The notes beneath the pieces were generated by a model that did not search any database, was not told where the DNA came from, and saw only the letters and a program-made list of their open reading frames with translations. A stretch of DNA of 64,000 nucleotides, taken from positions 1-64,000 of the forward strand of contig JAFULC010000060.1 of NCBI GenBank assembly GCA_017483305.1, written 5' to 3'. The translations under genes and the position numbers were made by a program. Shown here in pieces: positions 8,468 to 15,473 of the stretch (its first letter is position 1; the number at the start of each line of letters is the position of its first letter). This DNA comes from Clostridia bacterium (lineage in GTDB: Bacteria > Bacillota > Clostridia > Oscillospirales > CAG-272).

Positions 8468-9394
8468 ATGTACGTAGGAATAGATATCGGCGGAACAAAA
8501 TGTGCCGTGATCAAGAGCAACGAACACGGCAAGATCATTGATAAGATCCGCTTTGAAACGACCGATAAGGACGAGACCTTATCGCGCATCTTTGACGCCG
8601 TTGAGCGTATGGGTGAGTGCAAAAGCATTGGCATCAGCTGCGGCGGCCCGCTCGATGAGGAAAAAGGAATTATCCTTTCTCCGCCCAATCTTCCGGGTTG
8701 GGACGAGGTACATATCGTCGAAATGCTCGAAGCACGTTTCGGTGTTCCTGCCAAGATCTGCAACGATGCTAACGCTTGCGCTATCGCGGAGTGGAAATTC
8801 GGTGCGGGAAAAGGCACTAAAAATATGATATTTATGACCTTCGGCACGGGACTTGGTGCAGGTCTTATCCTTGACGGCAAGCTCTATTCGGGCTCTTGCG
8901 GATTTGCTGGGGAGATAGGTCATATCCGTCTTGCTGATCACGGCCCTTCGGGATACGGCAAATGCGGCTCGTTTGAGGGCTTTTGCTCGGGCGGTGGACT
9001 TCGCGAGCTTGGCAGAACCTTTGCGCGCGAATATTTGCAGAGAGGTGAGACTCCCTCGTTTATTGCCGCGTCGTCGCTTGAGACCTTTACGGTTGCAGAG
9101 ATGGCAGAGGCGGCGCGAGGTGGTGACAGATGCGCTCTTGATGCCTTTGAGCTTTGCGGCAAAATGCTTGGCAGAGGTCTTGCGATAGTTTGCGATATAC
9201 TCAACGTCGAAACAGTCATTATCGGAAGCGTTTTTGCACGATGCAGAGATCTGCTCGAGGAAAATGCGATCCGTGAATTCAGACGTGAGGCTCTGCCTGC
9301 CGTGGCAGACCGTGTCGAGATAAAAACTCCCGCTCTTGATGAGCAGATCGGAGATTACGCTGCGATAGCAGTTGCAATGGAAGGTGAAAGATAA
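8468..9394 (+). CDS. ROK-family sugar kinase
   Basis: Cytoplasmic ATP-dependent sugar or amino-sugar kinase of 308 residues. Seen: VGIDIGGTK (phosphate loop 1), ISCGGPLDEEKG, NDANACAIAEW (with the sugar-contacting Asn-Asp), FGTGLGAGLIL (phosphate loop 2) and GEIGHIRL. The usual ROK zinc signature CxCGxxGCxE is altered to GKCGSFEGFCSG. The ATG at 8468 is chosen over an upstream in-frame start because GGAGGAG precedes it and the protein begins directly with the first ATPase strand. It overlaps the next gene by one base (TAATG), so kinase and isomerase are made together. Confidence 0.88.
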   Translation: MYVGIDIGGTKCAVIKSNEHGKIIDKIRFETTDKDETLSRIFDAVERMGECKSIGISCGGPLDEEKGIILSPPNLPGWDEVHIVEMLEARFGVPAKICNDANACAIAEWKFGAGKGTKNMIFMTFGTGLGAGLILDGKLYSGSCGFAGEIGHIRLADHGPSGYGKCGSFEGFCSGGGLRELGRTFAREYLQRGETPSFIAASSLETFTVAEMAEAARGGDRCALDAFELCGKMLGRGLAIVCDILNVETVIIGSVFARCRDLLEENAIREFRREALPAVADRVEIKTPALDEQIGDYAAIAVAMEGER

Positions 9395-10002
9395 TGAAGC
9401 ATATTGATCTTATGATTGAAAGATACCCTGCACTTGAGGCTTGCCGTGAGTCGATCGAAGCGGCGGTAAAGGCTATCGTTGAAATGCATTCCCACGCGGG
9501 TACGCTCCTGATCTGCGGAAACGGCGGAAGCGCGGCGGATTGCGAGCATATATCTGGAGAGCTGCTCAAAGGATTTCTGAAGAAAAGACCCCTTAATGCC
9601 GATCAGGCGGCGGGCTTACCCGAGGATATAGCGGCAAAGCTTCAGGGCGGCATCAGAGCGATCCCTCTGACCTCTCTTTCGGCACTTGGTACGGCGTTTT
9701 CAAACGACGTTGATCCCGAGCTGATATATGCGCAGCTTGTCTACGCTTACGGCACGGAAAATTGTGTTTTCCTCGGTCTTTCCACGTCGGGTAACGCCAA
9801 AAACGTTTGCGCGGCGGCAAAGGTTGCACGCGCAAAAGGTATGAAGACGATTTCAATGACCGGAGAGCGCGGCGGCATGTTGGCAGAGCTTTGCGACGTT
9901 GCGATCAAGGTCCCCGAGAGCGAGACGTACAAGGTTCAGGAGCTTCACCTCCCCGTTTACCACGCTATATGCGCGGAGGTTGAGGAAATCATTTTTGGGT
10001 AA
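9394..10002 (+). CDS. SIS-domain sugar-phosphate isomerase, GmhA-like
   Basis: A 202-residue protein with one SIS domain, closest in motif pattern to sedoheptulose-7-phosphate isomerase GmhA: LICGNGGSAADCEHISGEL at residues 32-50, then the ALGTAFSND segment, GLSTSGNAKNV and the helix HLPVYHAICAEVE that carries GmhA-like active-site residues. An insertion between residues 52 and 85 (KKRPLNADQ...) separates the first two conserved blocks. Paired with the ROK kinase by a one-base overlap, it probably handles the phosphorylated sugar. A heptose pathway is not evident nearby, so the true substrate is open. Confidence 0.85.
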   Translation: MKHIDLMIERYPALEACRESIEAAVKAIVEMHSHAGTLLICGNGGSAADCEHISGELLKGFLKKRPLNADQAAGLPEDIAAKLQGGIRAIPLTSLSALGTAFSNDVDPELIYAQLVYAYGTENCVFLGLSTSGNAKNVCAAAKVARAKGMKTISMTGERGGMLAELCDVAIKVPESETYKVQELHLPVYHAICAEVEEIIFG

Positions 10003-10011
10003 AAATATTCA

Positions 10012-10041
10012 GGCACCTGTGGCGCGTTTGCCACAGGTGCC
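10012..10041. terminator. Intrinsic terminator after the SIS gene
   Basis: Perfect 12-bp GC-rich stem (10012-10023 with 10030-10041) with a GCGTTT loop, followed by TTTT. Confidence 0.85.
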
Positions 10042-10053
10042 CTTTTGTCTGCA

Positions 10054-11226
10054 TCAGCAGGATTTAAAATTATATATCGGTTTTATTATCTGCTCGATTT
10101 CAACACTTTCCTCGATTTGAGATAATATTGCTTCGGGAGGCTTATAAGCCATAGGACACTCGTCAAGAGAGCCTGTTTGTGCGGTTGTTGTATAAATTCC
10201 CTCCATTTGTCTTTGGAATTCTTCAACTGTAAAAGCAAATTTTGCTTCGGTTCTGTTGCAGGCTCTTCCGGCTCCGTGAGGTGCAGAAAAATTCCACTCG
10301 GGATTGCCAAGTCCTCGTCCAATAATTGCGCCGTCTCTCATATTCAACGGGATTATCAATCTTTCATCAAGGCGTGCTGATATTGCACCCTTGCGCAAAA
10401 TCATACGATCTGTGTCAATATAATTATGAACACAGGAAAATCTGTCTTTTTCCGTTAGGCTCATTTTGCTGCATATTGTTTTGGCTATCGTTTGTCTGTT
10501 GAGATCTGCGAATGCGGTAACTATAGAAATATCTTGAAGATATTTGTCAAAGAGCTCTCCCTCGAGAATAGCGTCCTCATATCGTACCTTAACGTCACTT
10601 TTGCGCTCTCGCTTCTCTGCTCGGCAAAGATATTCATCGTTTGAACGGCGGTCGTGATTCGAGCGCCTTTTCATCTTTTTACATTGATAGCGGTAAGCCT
10701 GTTCTTGATAATAGCTTGCCACGTCACTGCCGAGCTGTCTTGAGCCCGAATGAATGACCAGCATAAGTTCGCCTTGCTCGCTTCGGTCAAGCTCAATAAA
10801 ATGATTACCGCCGCCGAGAGTTCCAAGACTTCGCATAGCGCGGGTTATATCCACTTTATCTTTGCAATATAATGAGCTCAGATCAAACTCTGCTATCGGT
10901 AGCTCGTGTATTTTGGCTCCGCAAGGGATGCTTGAGTGGATTGCTTCGTCGAGCTTTTTCAGATCTACCTCTGTTTCTTGCAATATCACGACTTCCATAC
11001 CGCATCCGATATCCACGCCGACAAGCGCCGGATTAACTCTTCGGGATAATGTCATAGTCGTGCCGACCGCAACATTTTTTCCCGAATGCGTGTCGGGCAT
11101 AATTCGGATTTTACTGTCAGAATAAGCCTCTTCCCTCAACAGCGAAGCGATTTGAGTTTTCGTTGAATTATCGATCTTCTCCGCATAAACTGTAGCGGAG
11201 TTCCTTTTTCCTTTTATTTTGATCAT
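10054..11226 (-). CDS. rtcB: RNA-splicing ligase RtcB
   Basis: GTP- and Mn2+-dependent ligase that joins 2',3'-cyclic phosphate or 3'-phosphate RNA ends to 5'-OH ends; used in RNA repair in bacteria. Seen: KIRIMPDTHSGKN, LVGVDIGCGME with the metal-binding Asp and Cys, LGGGNHFIEL, HSGSRQLG and APHGAGRACNR, whose His is the guanylylated residue. At 390 residues it is the short bacterial form. Start supported by AGGAGAAATA before the ATG. A 39-codon small ORF with its own ribosome binding site overlaps the start in another frame. No archease, rtcA, rtcR or prfH gene is near. Confidence 0.95.
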   Translation of the reverse strand: MIKIKGKRNSATVYAEKIDNSTKTQIASLLREEAYSDSKIRIMPDTHSGKNVAVGTTMTLSRRVNPALVGVDIGCGMEVVILQETEVDLKKLDEAIHSSIPCGAKIHELPIAEFDLSSLYCKDKVDITRAMRSLGTLGGGNHFIELDRSEQGELMLVIHSGSRQLGSDVASYYQEQAYRYQCKKMKRRSNHDRRSNDEYLCRAEKRERKSDVKVRYEDAILEGELFDKYLQDISIVTAFADLNRQTIAKTICSKMSLTEKDRFSCVHNYIDTDRMILRKGAISARLDERLIIPLNMRDGAIIGRGLGNPEWNFSAPHGAGRACNRTEAKFAFTVEEFQRQMEGIYTTTAQTGSLDECPMAYKPPEAILSQIEESVEIEQIIKPIYNFKSC

Positions 11227-11287
11227 TATTTCTCCTATTAAGTTTGTAATTTAAAATTGATTTTGATAAAATATAAGTTGCAGACAT
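11168..11287 (-). CDS. Possible 39-residue upstream ORF overlapping rtcB start
   Basis: Between the promoter at 11324-11352 and rtcB, an AAGGAG lies nine bases before an ATG at 11287. It opens 39 codons (MSATYILSKSILNYKL... ending SLCGEDR) that end at 11168, inside rtcB and out of frame with it. The product is basic (NRRNNDQNKRKKE stretch) and not recognised. It may only couple or tune rtcB translation. The ribosome binding site, ATG and position are seen; expression is inferred. Confidence 0.45.
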   Translation of the reverse strand: MSATYILSKSILNYKLNRRNNDQNKRKKELRYSLCGEDR

Positions 11288-11323
11288 AATGATCAACTCC
11301 TTTTCTTGAATTTTTACACAAGA

Positions 11324-11352
11324 ATTATAACACAAAAAGTTTTGTGTGTCAA
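11324..11352 (-). promoter_or_regulatory. Sigma-A promoter of rtcB
   Basis: Minus strand TTGACA (11347-11352), 17-bp spacer, TATAAT (11324-11329): full consensus. The leader to rtcB is about 90 bases and includes the small ORF. Confidence 0.85.
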
Positions 11353-11356
11353 CAGA

Positions 11357-11386
11357 AAAATCGGCATACATCGGTATGCCGATTTT
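11357..11386 (-). terminator. Terminator of the degV gene
   Basis: 13-bp perfect stem (11357-11369 with 11374-11386), loop ATCG, T run on the minus strand just before the rtcB promoter. Confidence 0.85.
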
Positions 11387-11389
11387 ATT

Positions 11390-12241
11390 TTATGCAGGTT
11401 GCTTTTCAAAGCCGACAAGCAGTCCTCCTCGCTCTGCGTAGAAGCTGCAAAGTGCGCGGCAAGGATGGATGTCGATCTTCGCATCCTTAAACTGAACCTT
11501 TAGTTGTTCTTTAAGCTTGTGCGCCGCTCCCGAATTGATGCAGTGGGCGATAATGACCTTACCACCTGCATATCCAAGCTTTTTCATTTGCTCGATTATC
11601 GAGGTCAGAGCCTTACCCTCTCCCCTTGCTTTTTCAAGCTGCTCGAGGGTGCCCTCGTCGCTCGCCTTGCCGATAACACGAATGCCTAGTATTCCCGCAA
11701 GCCTTGCCGCAATCGGACTGACACGGCCGTTATTTGCGAGGTTTTTCATAGATTCGAGCATAAAAAGAAGTCCCGTGTGCATTTGATATCTTTGTATTTT
11801 ATCGCATATCGTATCAAAATCCATATCATCGAGAATATATTGTTCAAGCTTTTCGATTATCAGATGCATTTCGGGTCCTGTCGAAAGTGAGTCTATAACG
11901 AACACCTTGCGGTCGGGGTATGTCTCCTCGTACTCCTCCTTTGCTCTGCAAGCGGAGTTGTAGCTGCCCGAAAGTCCGCTTGTGATCGTAACGCAGAAGA
12001 TGTGCTTTGCTTCGCCAAAGGCGTCAAGCCAATCAGACGGATTGGGGCAGGAGGACGACGATCTTCCCTTGTATGTCTCAAGTTCCTCTACCATTTTTTC
12101 AACGTCGAGGGCTTCGTCATCAACGTACTCCTTGGCCGAGGTGATGATCTTGAGCGGAACCGACGCGAATGCAATTCCTCGGTTACTTTTGTCGCAAAGC
12201 GCGAGATCTGCCGACGAATCGGCAACTATAAGATAATTCAT
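11390..12241 (-). CDS. DegV family fatty-acid-binding protein
   Basis: A 283-residue cytoplasmic protein of the DegV (FakB-like) family, which binds fatty acids and in Firmicutes can present them to the kinase FakA. Seen: YLIVADSSADL at the N-terminus, the SSSCPNPSDW loop, the CVTITSGLSGSYNSA segment with the Ser-Gly pair that contacts the lipid head group, VFVIDSLSTGPEMHLI, and a C-terminal domain with VIIAHCINSGAAHKLKEQL. No fakA is near. Single-gene unit with its own promoter and terminator. Confidence 0.9.
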   Translation of the reverse strand: MNYLIVADSSADLALCDKSNRGIAFASVPLKIITSAKEYVDDEALDVEKMVEELETYKGRSSSSCPNPSDWLDAFGEAKHIFCVTITSGLSGSYNSACRAKEEYEETYPDRKVFVIDSLSTGPEMHLIIEKLEQYILDDMDFDTICDKIQRYQMHTGLLFMLESMKNLANNGRVSPIAARLAGILGIRVIGKASDEGTLEQLEKARGEGKALTSIIEQMKKLGYAGGKVIIAHCINSGAAHKLKEQLKVQFKDAKIDIHPCRALCSFYAERGGLLVGFEKQPA

Positions 12242-12273
12242 TTTCAGACTCCTTTGGTTCTTATGATGAAGAT

Positions 12274-12302
12274 ATTATATCCAATAAATGCTAAAAAGTC
12301 AA
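12274..12302 (-). promoter_or_regulatory. Sigma-A promoter of degV gene
   Basis: Minus strand TTGACT (12297-12302), 17-bp spacer, TATAAT (12274-12279). Confidence 0.75.
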
Positions 12303-12357
12303 TCTACACATTACTGTTGTTTCTATAATCAACAATAACTGTGAGTGGAATAAAAAA

Positions 12358-12388
12358 TTCTCGGCTCTACTATAAGTAGAACCGAGAA
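12358..12388 (-). terminator. Terminator of tcdA
   Basis: 13-bp stem (12358-12370 with 12376-12388) with one position that is G-U in the minus-strand RNA, followed on that strand by six Ts. Confidence 0.8.
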
Positions 12389-12395
12389 AATTTGC

Positions 12396-13115
12396 TTATT
12401 TCTCAATGCTTGTCACAATGTCGTTGACGATCTCGCCTGCCATGATGAGTCCCATAACGGAGGGTACGAACGAGAGACTGCCGGGCACGGTTTTACCGCT
12501 TTCGGAGTCTATTACTCCGCTCTTTCTCGGCTCCTCCTTTGAATAGACGACCTTGAGCTTTTTGATGCCTCTTGATTTAAGCTCACGCCTCATAACGCGT
12601 GCGAGAGGGCAAACGCTCGTGTCGTTTATATCTGCTACCTCAAATAGCTCGGGGTGAGTCTTATTCCCTGCGCCCATTGCGGAAATTACGGGGATACGGA
12701 GCTTGTATGCGCGTTCAATTATCTCAATCTTTGCGCTGACGGTGTCGACCGCATCGGCGATATAATCGTATCCCGAAAGATCGTATTCGTATGCATTTTC
12801 GGGAAGATAAAAAACGTTGTACGCGTTCACCTTACATTCGGGGTTGATGTCGAGCATTCTCTCTTTCATAACCTCTACCTTAGGACGTCCCACGGTTGAG
12901 TGAAGCGCGATTATCTGACGGTTTATGTTGGAGAGTGAAACAGTGTCGCGGTCGAAAATGTCTATGCTTCCGACTCCTGCGCGCACAAGCGCCTCGCAGA
13001 GATAGCCGCCGACTCCGCCGACTCCGAAGATCGCCACTTTTGCATTATTCAGTTTTTCAACCGCACTCTCGCCGTAGACGTAGGCTGTACGCGACATTTC
13101 TTCCCTGATCGGCAT
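12396..13115 (-). CDS. tcdA: tRNA threonylcarbamoyladenosine dehydratase TcdA (ThiF/E1-like)
   Basis: ATP-dependent E1-like enzyme that cyclises t6A37 to ct6A in ANN-decoding tRNAs. Seen: VAIFGVGGVGGYLCEAL (nucleotide-binding loop), DIFDRDTVSLSNINRQ with the Asp and Arg that contact ATP, YDYIADAVDT, ISAMGAGNKTHP and the C-terminal CPLARVMRRELKSRG typical of TcdA/YgdL. The ATG at 13115 is chosen: GGAGGTGA lies eight bases upstream, and the frame-upstream ATG at 13130 would put that Shine-Dalgarno inside the gene. 239 residues, normal length. The partner CsdA/CsdE is not in the window. Confidence 0.92.
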   Translation of the reverse strand: MPIREEMSRTAYVYGESAVEKLNNAKVAIFGVGGVGGYLCEALVRAGVGSIDIFDRDTVSLSNINRQIIALHSTVGRPKVEVMKERMLDINPECKVNAYNVFYLPENAYEYDLSGYDYIADAVDTVSAKIEIIERAYKLRIPVISAMGAGNKTHPELFEVADINDTSVCPLARVMRRELKSRGIKKLKVVYSKEEPRKSGVIDSESGKTVPGSLSFVPSVMGLIMAGEIVNDIVTSIEK

Positions 13116-13146
13116 TAAAGTCACCTCCAAATACTTTCTTTAGAAT

Positions 13147-13175
13147 ATTTTAGCATATTTTCAAAAAATAATCAA
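13147..13175 (-). promoter_or_regulatory. Sigma-A promoter of tcdA
   Basis: Minus strand TTGATT (13170-13175), 17-bp spacer, TAAAAT (13147-13152). Confidence 0.65.
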
Positions 13176-13183
13176 GTCCATAC

Positions 13184-13212
13184 TTTACAAAAACCAAAAA
13201 ATAGTGTATAAT
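13184..13212 (+). promoter_or_regulatory. Sigma-A promoter of the NUDIX-ribokinase operon
   Basis: TTTACA (13184-13189), 17-bp spacer, TATAAT (13207-13212), divergent from the tcdA promoter. Confidence 0.75.
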
Positions 13213-13246
13213 TATTGAGTACATCACATATTTTGAGGTTTTTGCG

Positions 13247-13813
13247 ATGAATGAAGAGCATCTTATTGAAAGAGAAAAGTCAAGTGAGCTGATATTTGAC
13301 GGCAAGGTACTTCATCTGTATCGCGACGAGGTGATCTTACCCGACGGAAGCGAGTCTATTCGCGAATACTGTAAGCATAACGGCGGAGTTTGTGTTATTC
13401 CCGTTACCGACGAGGGAGAGGTCATCTGTGTCCGTCAGTACAGATACGCTCACCGCAAGTGTGTACTTGAGATCCCCGCAGGAAAGCTCGAGGTCGGCGA
13501 GAAAAACGATATTCGTGCGGCTGCTCTGCGCGAGCTCAAGGAAGAGACAGGCGCGGAGTGTGACGAGCTTATTTATCTTGGCGAAATGTACCCTTCCCCC
13601 GCACTGCTCAGCGAGGTCATATATATGTACTTTGCTCGCGGACTTAAATTCGGAGAAAGTCACCTTGATGAAGACGAATTTCTCGAATGCGAGCGCATTC
13701 CGCTTGAAAAAATGGTCGAGATGGTCTGCTCGGGAGAGATAACCGACGCCAAGACACAGATCGCCGTTCTGCGAGTCTGGAAAATGCTTAAAGAAGAAAA
13801 AAATAAAGCTTGA
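13247..13813 (+). CDS. NUDIX hydrolase, ADP-ribose pyrophosphatase-like
   Basis: A 188-residue NUDIX protein resembling NudF-type ADP-ribose pyrophosphatases, which split ADP-ribose into AMP and ribose 5-phosphate. Seen: VRQYRYAHRKCVLEIPAGKLE followed by the NUDIX helix ALRELKEETGA (residues about 97-107) and YPSPALLSEVIYMYFA with the late Glu of the family. The spacing between the first Glu and the REL motif of the box is nine residues rather than the standard seven, so the loop is longer. Ribokinase follows after 21 bp, which fits a shared role in returning ribose units to ribose 5-phosphate. Confidence 0.88.
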   Translation: MNEEHLIEREKSSELIFDGKVLHLYRDEVILPDGSESIREYCKHNGGVCVIPVTDEGEVICVRQYRYAHRKCVLEIPAGKLEVGEKNDIRAAALRELKEETGAECDELIYLGEMYPSPALLSEVIYMYFARGLKFGESHLDEDEFLECERIPLEKMVEMVCSGEITDAKTQIAVLRVWKMLKEEKNKA

Positions 13814-13834
13814 TATACGAAAGGAATTATTACT

Positions 13835-14764
13835 ATGGCAAAAATTATCGGTCCCGGAAGCTGTAACGTAGACCTTACCGGATATGCAAATCACCTTCCC
13901 GTTGCGGGAGAGACCGCGGTTGGAGATCTTATTCGCACAAGCCCCGGAGGAAAGGGCTCTAACCAGATGGTAGCGGCGCACATGTCGGGTAGCGAGGCAT
14001 TGCTTATCGCATGCATCGGCGACGACGCGCTTGCTAATTGTCTCCATGATTTTTATGATGAAAAGGGCTTTAGCAAGAAGTACGTAAAGGTATGCAAGGG
14101 CGAAAACACGGGCACGGCGATCATAGAGATCGACAAGGTCGACGCACAGAACAGAATCCTTATCGTCAGAGGCGCTAATCTCGTGCTTTCCGCAGACGAC
14201 GTAATGGCGGCAGAGGCAGATTTTGCCGATGCAGACGTTGTTCTTACCCAGCTTGAGACCACCGACGAGCCTATTTATGCTGCGGCAAGACTTGCCAAGA
14301 AATACAACAAGCCCTTCGTGCTCAACCCCGCTCCCTACCATCCCCTTGATGCCGAGCTGCTCTCTATGGTAGACTACATAACCCCCAACGAGACTGAGGC
14401 AGGATATCTTACGGGCATTGAGATCAATTCGATCGACGATGCGAAGGCGGCGGCTAAAAAGCTTCTTGATTCGGGCGTTAAGAACGTTATTATCACTCTC
14501 GGCGTAAACGGAGCTTATTATACCGACGGAGCAAAGGAGATCCACGTTCCCGGTATCAAGGTAAAGGCAGTTGAGACCACGGGCGCGGGTGATGCGTTCA
14601 ACGGTGGCTTCGTTACCGCAATCGGCGAGGGTATGGACGTTGAAACGGCTCTTAAATTTGCTAACTGCACTGCCGCTATTTCGGTCACACGTCTCGGTGC
14701 GGCACAGTCAATGCCCTCTCGCGAGGAAATTGACGCTTTTATGAAGGAAAAGTACGGTATTTGA
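13835..14764 (+). CDS. rbsK: Ribokinase (PfkB family)
   Basis: A 309-residue PfkB-family kinase, best matched to ribokinase, phosphorylating ribose to ribose 5-phosphate. Seen: N-terminal GPGSCNVDLTGY, the GGKGSNQMVAA block (PfkB signature 1 region), NPAPYHP, DYITPNETEAGYLTG, and ETTGAGDAFNGGF (signature 2, with the catalytic Asp and the anion hole GAGD). Second gene of the operon with the NUDIX hydrolase; AAAGGAATTATTACT precedes the ATG. No Rbs transporter gene is nearby, so the ribose may come from nucleosides or ADP-ribose. Confidence 0.9.
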   Translation: MAKIIGPGSCNVDLTGYANHLPVAGETAVGDLIRTSPGGKGSNQMVAAHMSGSEALLIACIGDDALANCLHDFYDEKGFSKKYVKVCKGENTGTAIIEIDKVDAQNRILIVRGANLVLSADDVMAAEADFADADVVLTQLETTDEPIYAAARLAKKYNKPFVLNPAPYHPLDAELLSMVDYITPNETEAGYLTGIEINSIDDAKAAAKKLLDSGVKNVIITLGVNGAYYTDGAKEIHVPGIKVKAVETTGAGDAFNGGFVTAIGEGMDVETALKFANCTAAISVTRLGAAQSMPSREEIDAFMKEKYGI

Positions 14765-14777
14765 TCTTATAGCGAAC

Positions 14778-14815
14778 AAAAAACGGTAAGAGATAAAAAT
14801 TTCTTGCCGTTTTTT
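14778..14815 (+). terminator. Terminator of the NUDIX-ribokinase operon
   Basis: 14-bp stem with one G-U pair (14778-14791 with 14802-14815), flanked by A and T runs. Confidence 0.8.
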
Positions 14816-14834
14816 AATTATTTTTTGCAAAATG

Positions 14835-14873
14835 CGTCACATCTTTCTTAAAAGGTCGACTTAATAAGTGAAG
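14835..14873 (+). promoter_or_regulatory. ECF-type promoter upstream of the sigma gene
   Basis: CGTCAC (14835-14840), 14 bp, then GTCGAC (14855-14860) inside the 19-bp block 14855-14873. The same arrangement with the same 14-bp spacing and 17 of 19 identical bases occurs on the minus strand at 24502-24540 before a lipoprotein operon. No sigma-A promoter was seen here. This fits an autoregulated ECF sigma promoter; the assignment is inferred from the repeat. Confidence 0.65.
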
Positions 14874-14912
14874 CAGCGATTTTTAGCAATCTATATTGCG
14901 GAAAGGAGATTT

Positions 14913-15473
14913 ATGAATGACAATATAATAATCAACGATCTTTTTATGCGAAAAGAATCGGCGCTTGATGCCCTTTCCGATAAATATTCGAGACTTTATA
15001 ACGACGTAATCAGACAGATCGTGCATGATGAATGCGACGTCAAAGAGTGTGCAAACGACGTATTGCTTGCGGTGTGGAACAGTATTCCGCCCAATAAGCC
15101 TGAAAATTTATCGTCTTACGTTTGTAAAATAGCACGTCGAATAGGGATCGATAGATTGAGATATATCAAACGCCAAAAGCGAGATCCGGACTATCTCGTT
15201 GCACTTTCCGAGTTGAACGACTGTTTTACAAGCGGCGACCGATTAGAATCTTTTGATGATAAAAATGAGGTTATCCGTACTGCCTTGTCTGATTTTATAC
15301 GGGAGCTTGAGCCCCGAGTGCAAATACTGTTTGTGCGCAGATACATATATCTTGAATCGGTTGACAGTCTCTCAAAGCGCTTTGGAATAAAGGAAAATAA
15401 TATTTCGGCGATGCTGTATAGGGCGAGAAAAAGGTTAAAGAAAAGGCTTGAAAGCAAGGGGGTAAGTGTATGA
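14913..15473 (+). CDS. ECF-type RNA polymerase sigma factor
   Basis: A 186-residue sigma-70 family protein with only regions 2 and 4. Region 2 spans about residues 20-85 (EVIRQIV-like core, DVLLAVWNSI, SYVCKIARRIGIDRLR); region 4 spans about 125-180 (RVQILFVRRYIYLESVDSLS, then the helix-turn-helix FGIKENNISAMLYRARKRLKK). Start at 14913 is set by AAGGAG six bases upstream; the longer in-frame GTG at 14868 lies inside the promoter block. It overlaps the following membrane protein gene by four bases, the usual arrangement of an ECF sigma with its anti-sigma partner. Confidence 0.9.
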   Translation: MNDNIIINDLFMRKESALDALSDKYSRLYNDVIRQIVHDECDVKECANDVLLAVWNSIPPNKPENLSSYVCKIARRIGIDRLRYIKRQKRDPDYLVALSELNDCFTSGDRLESFDDKNEVIRTALSDFIRELEPRVQILFVRRYIYLESVDSLSKRFGIKENNISAMLYRARKRLKKRLESKGVSV

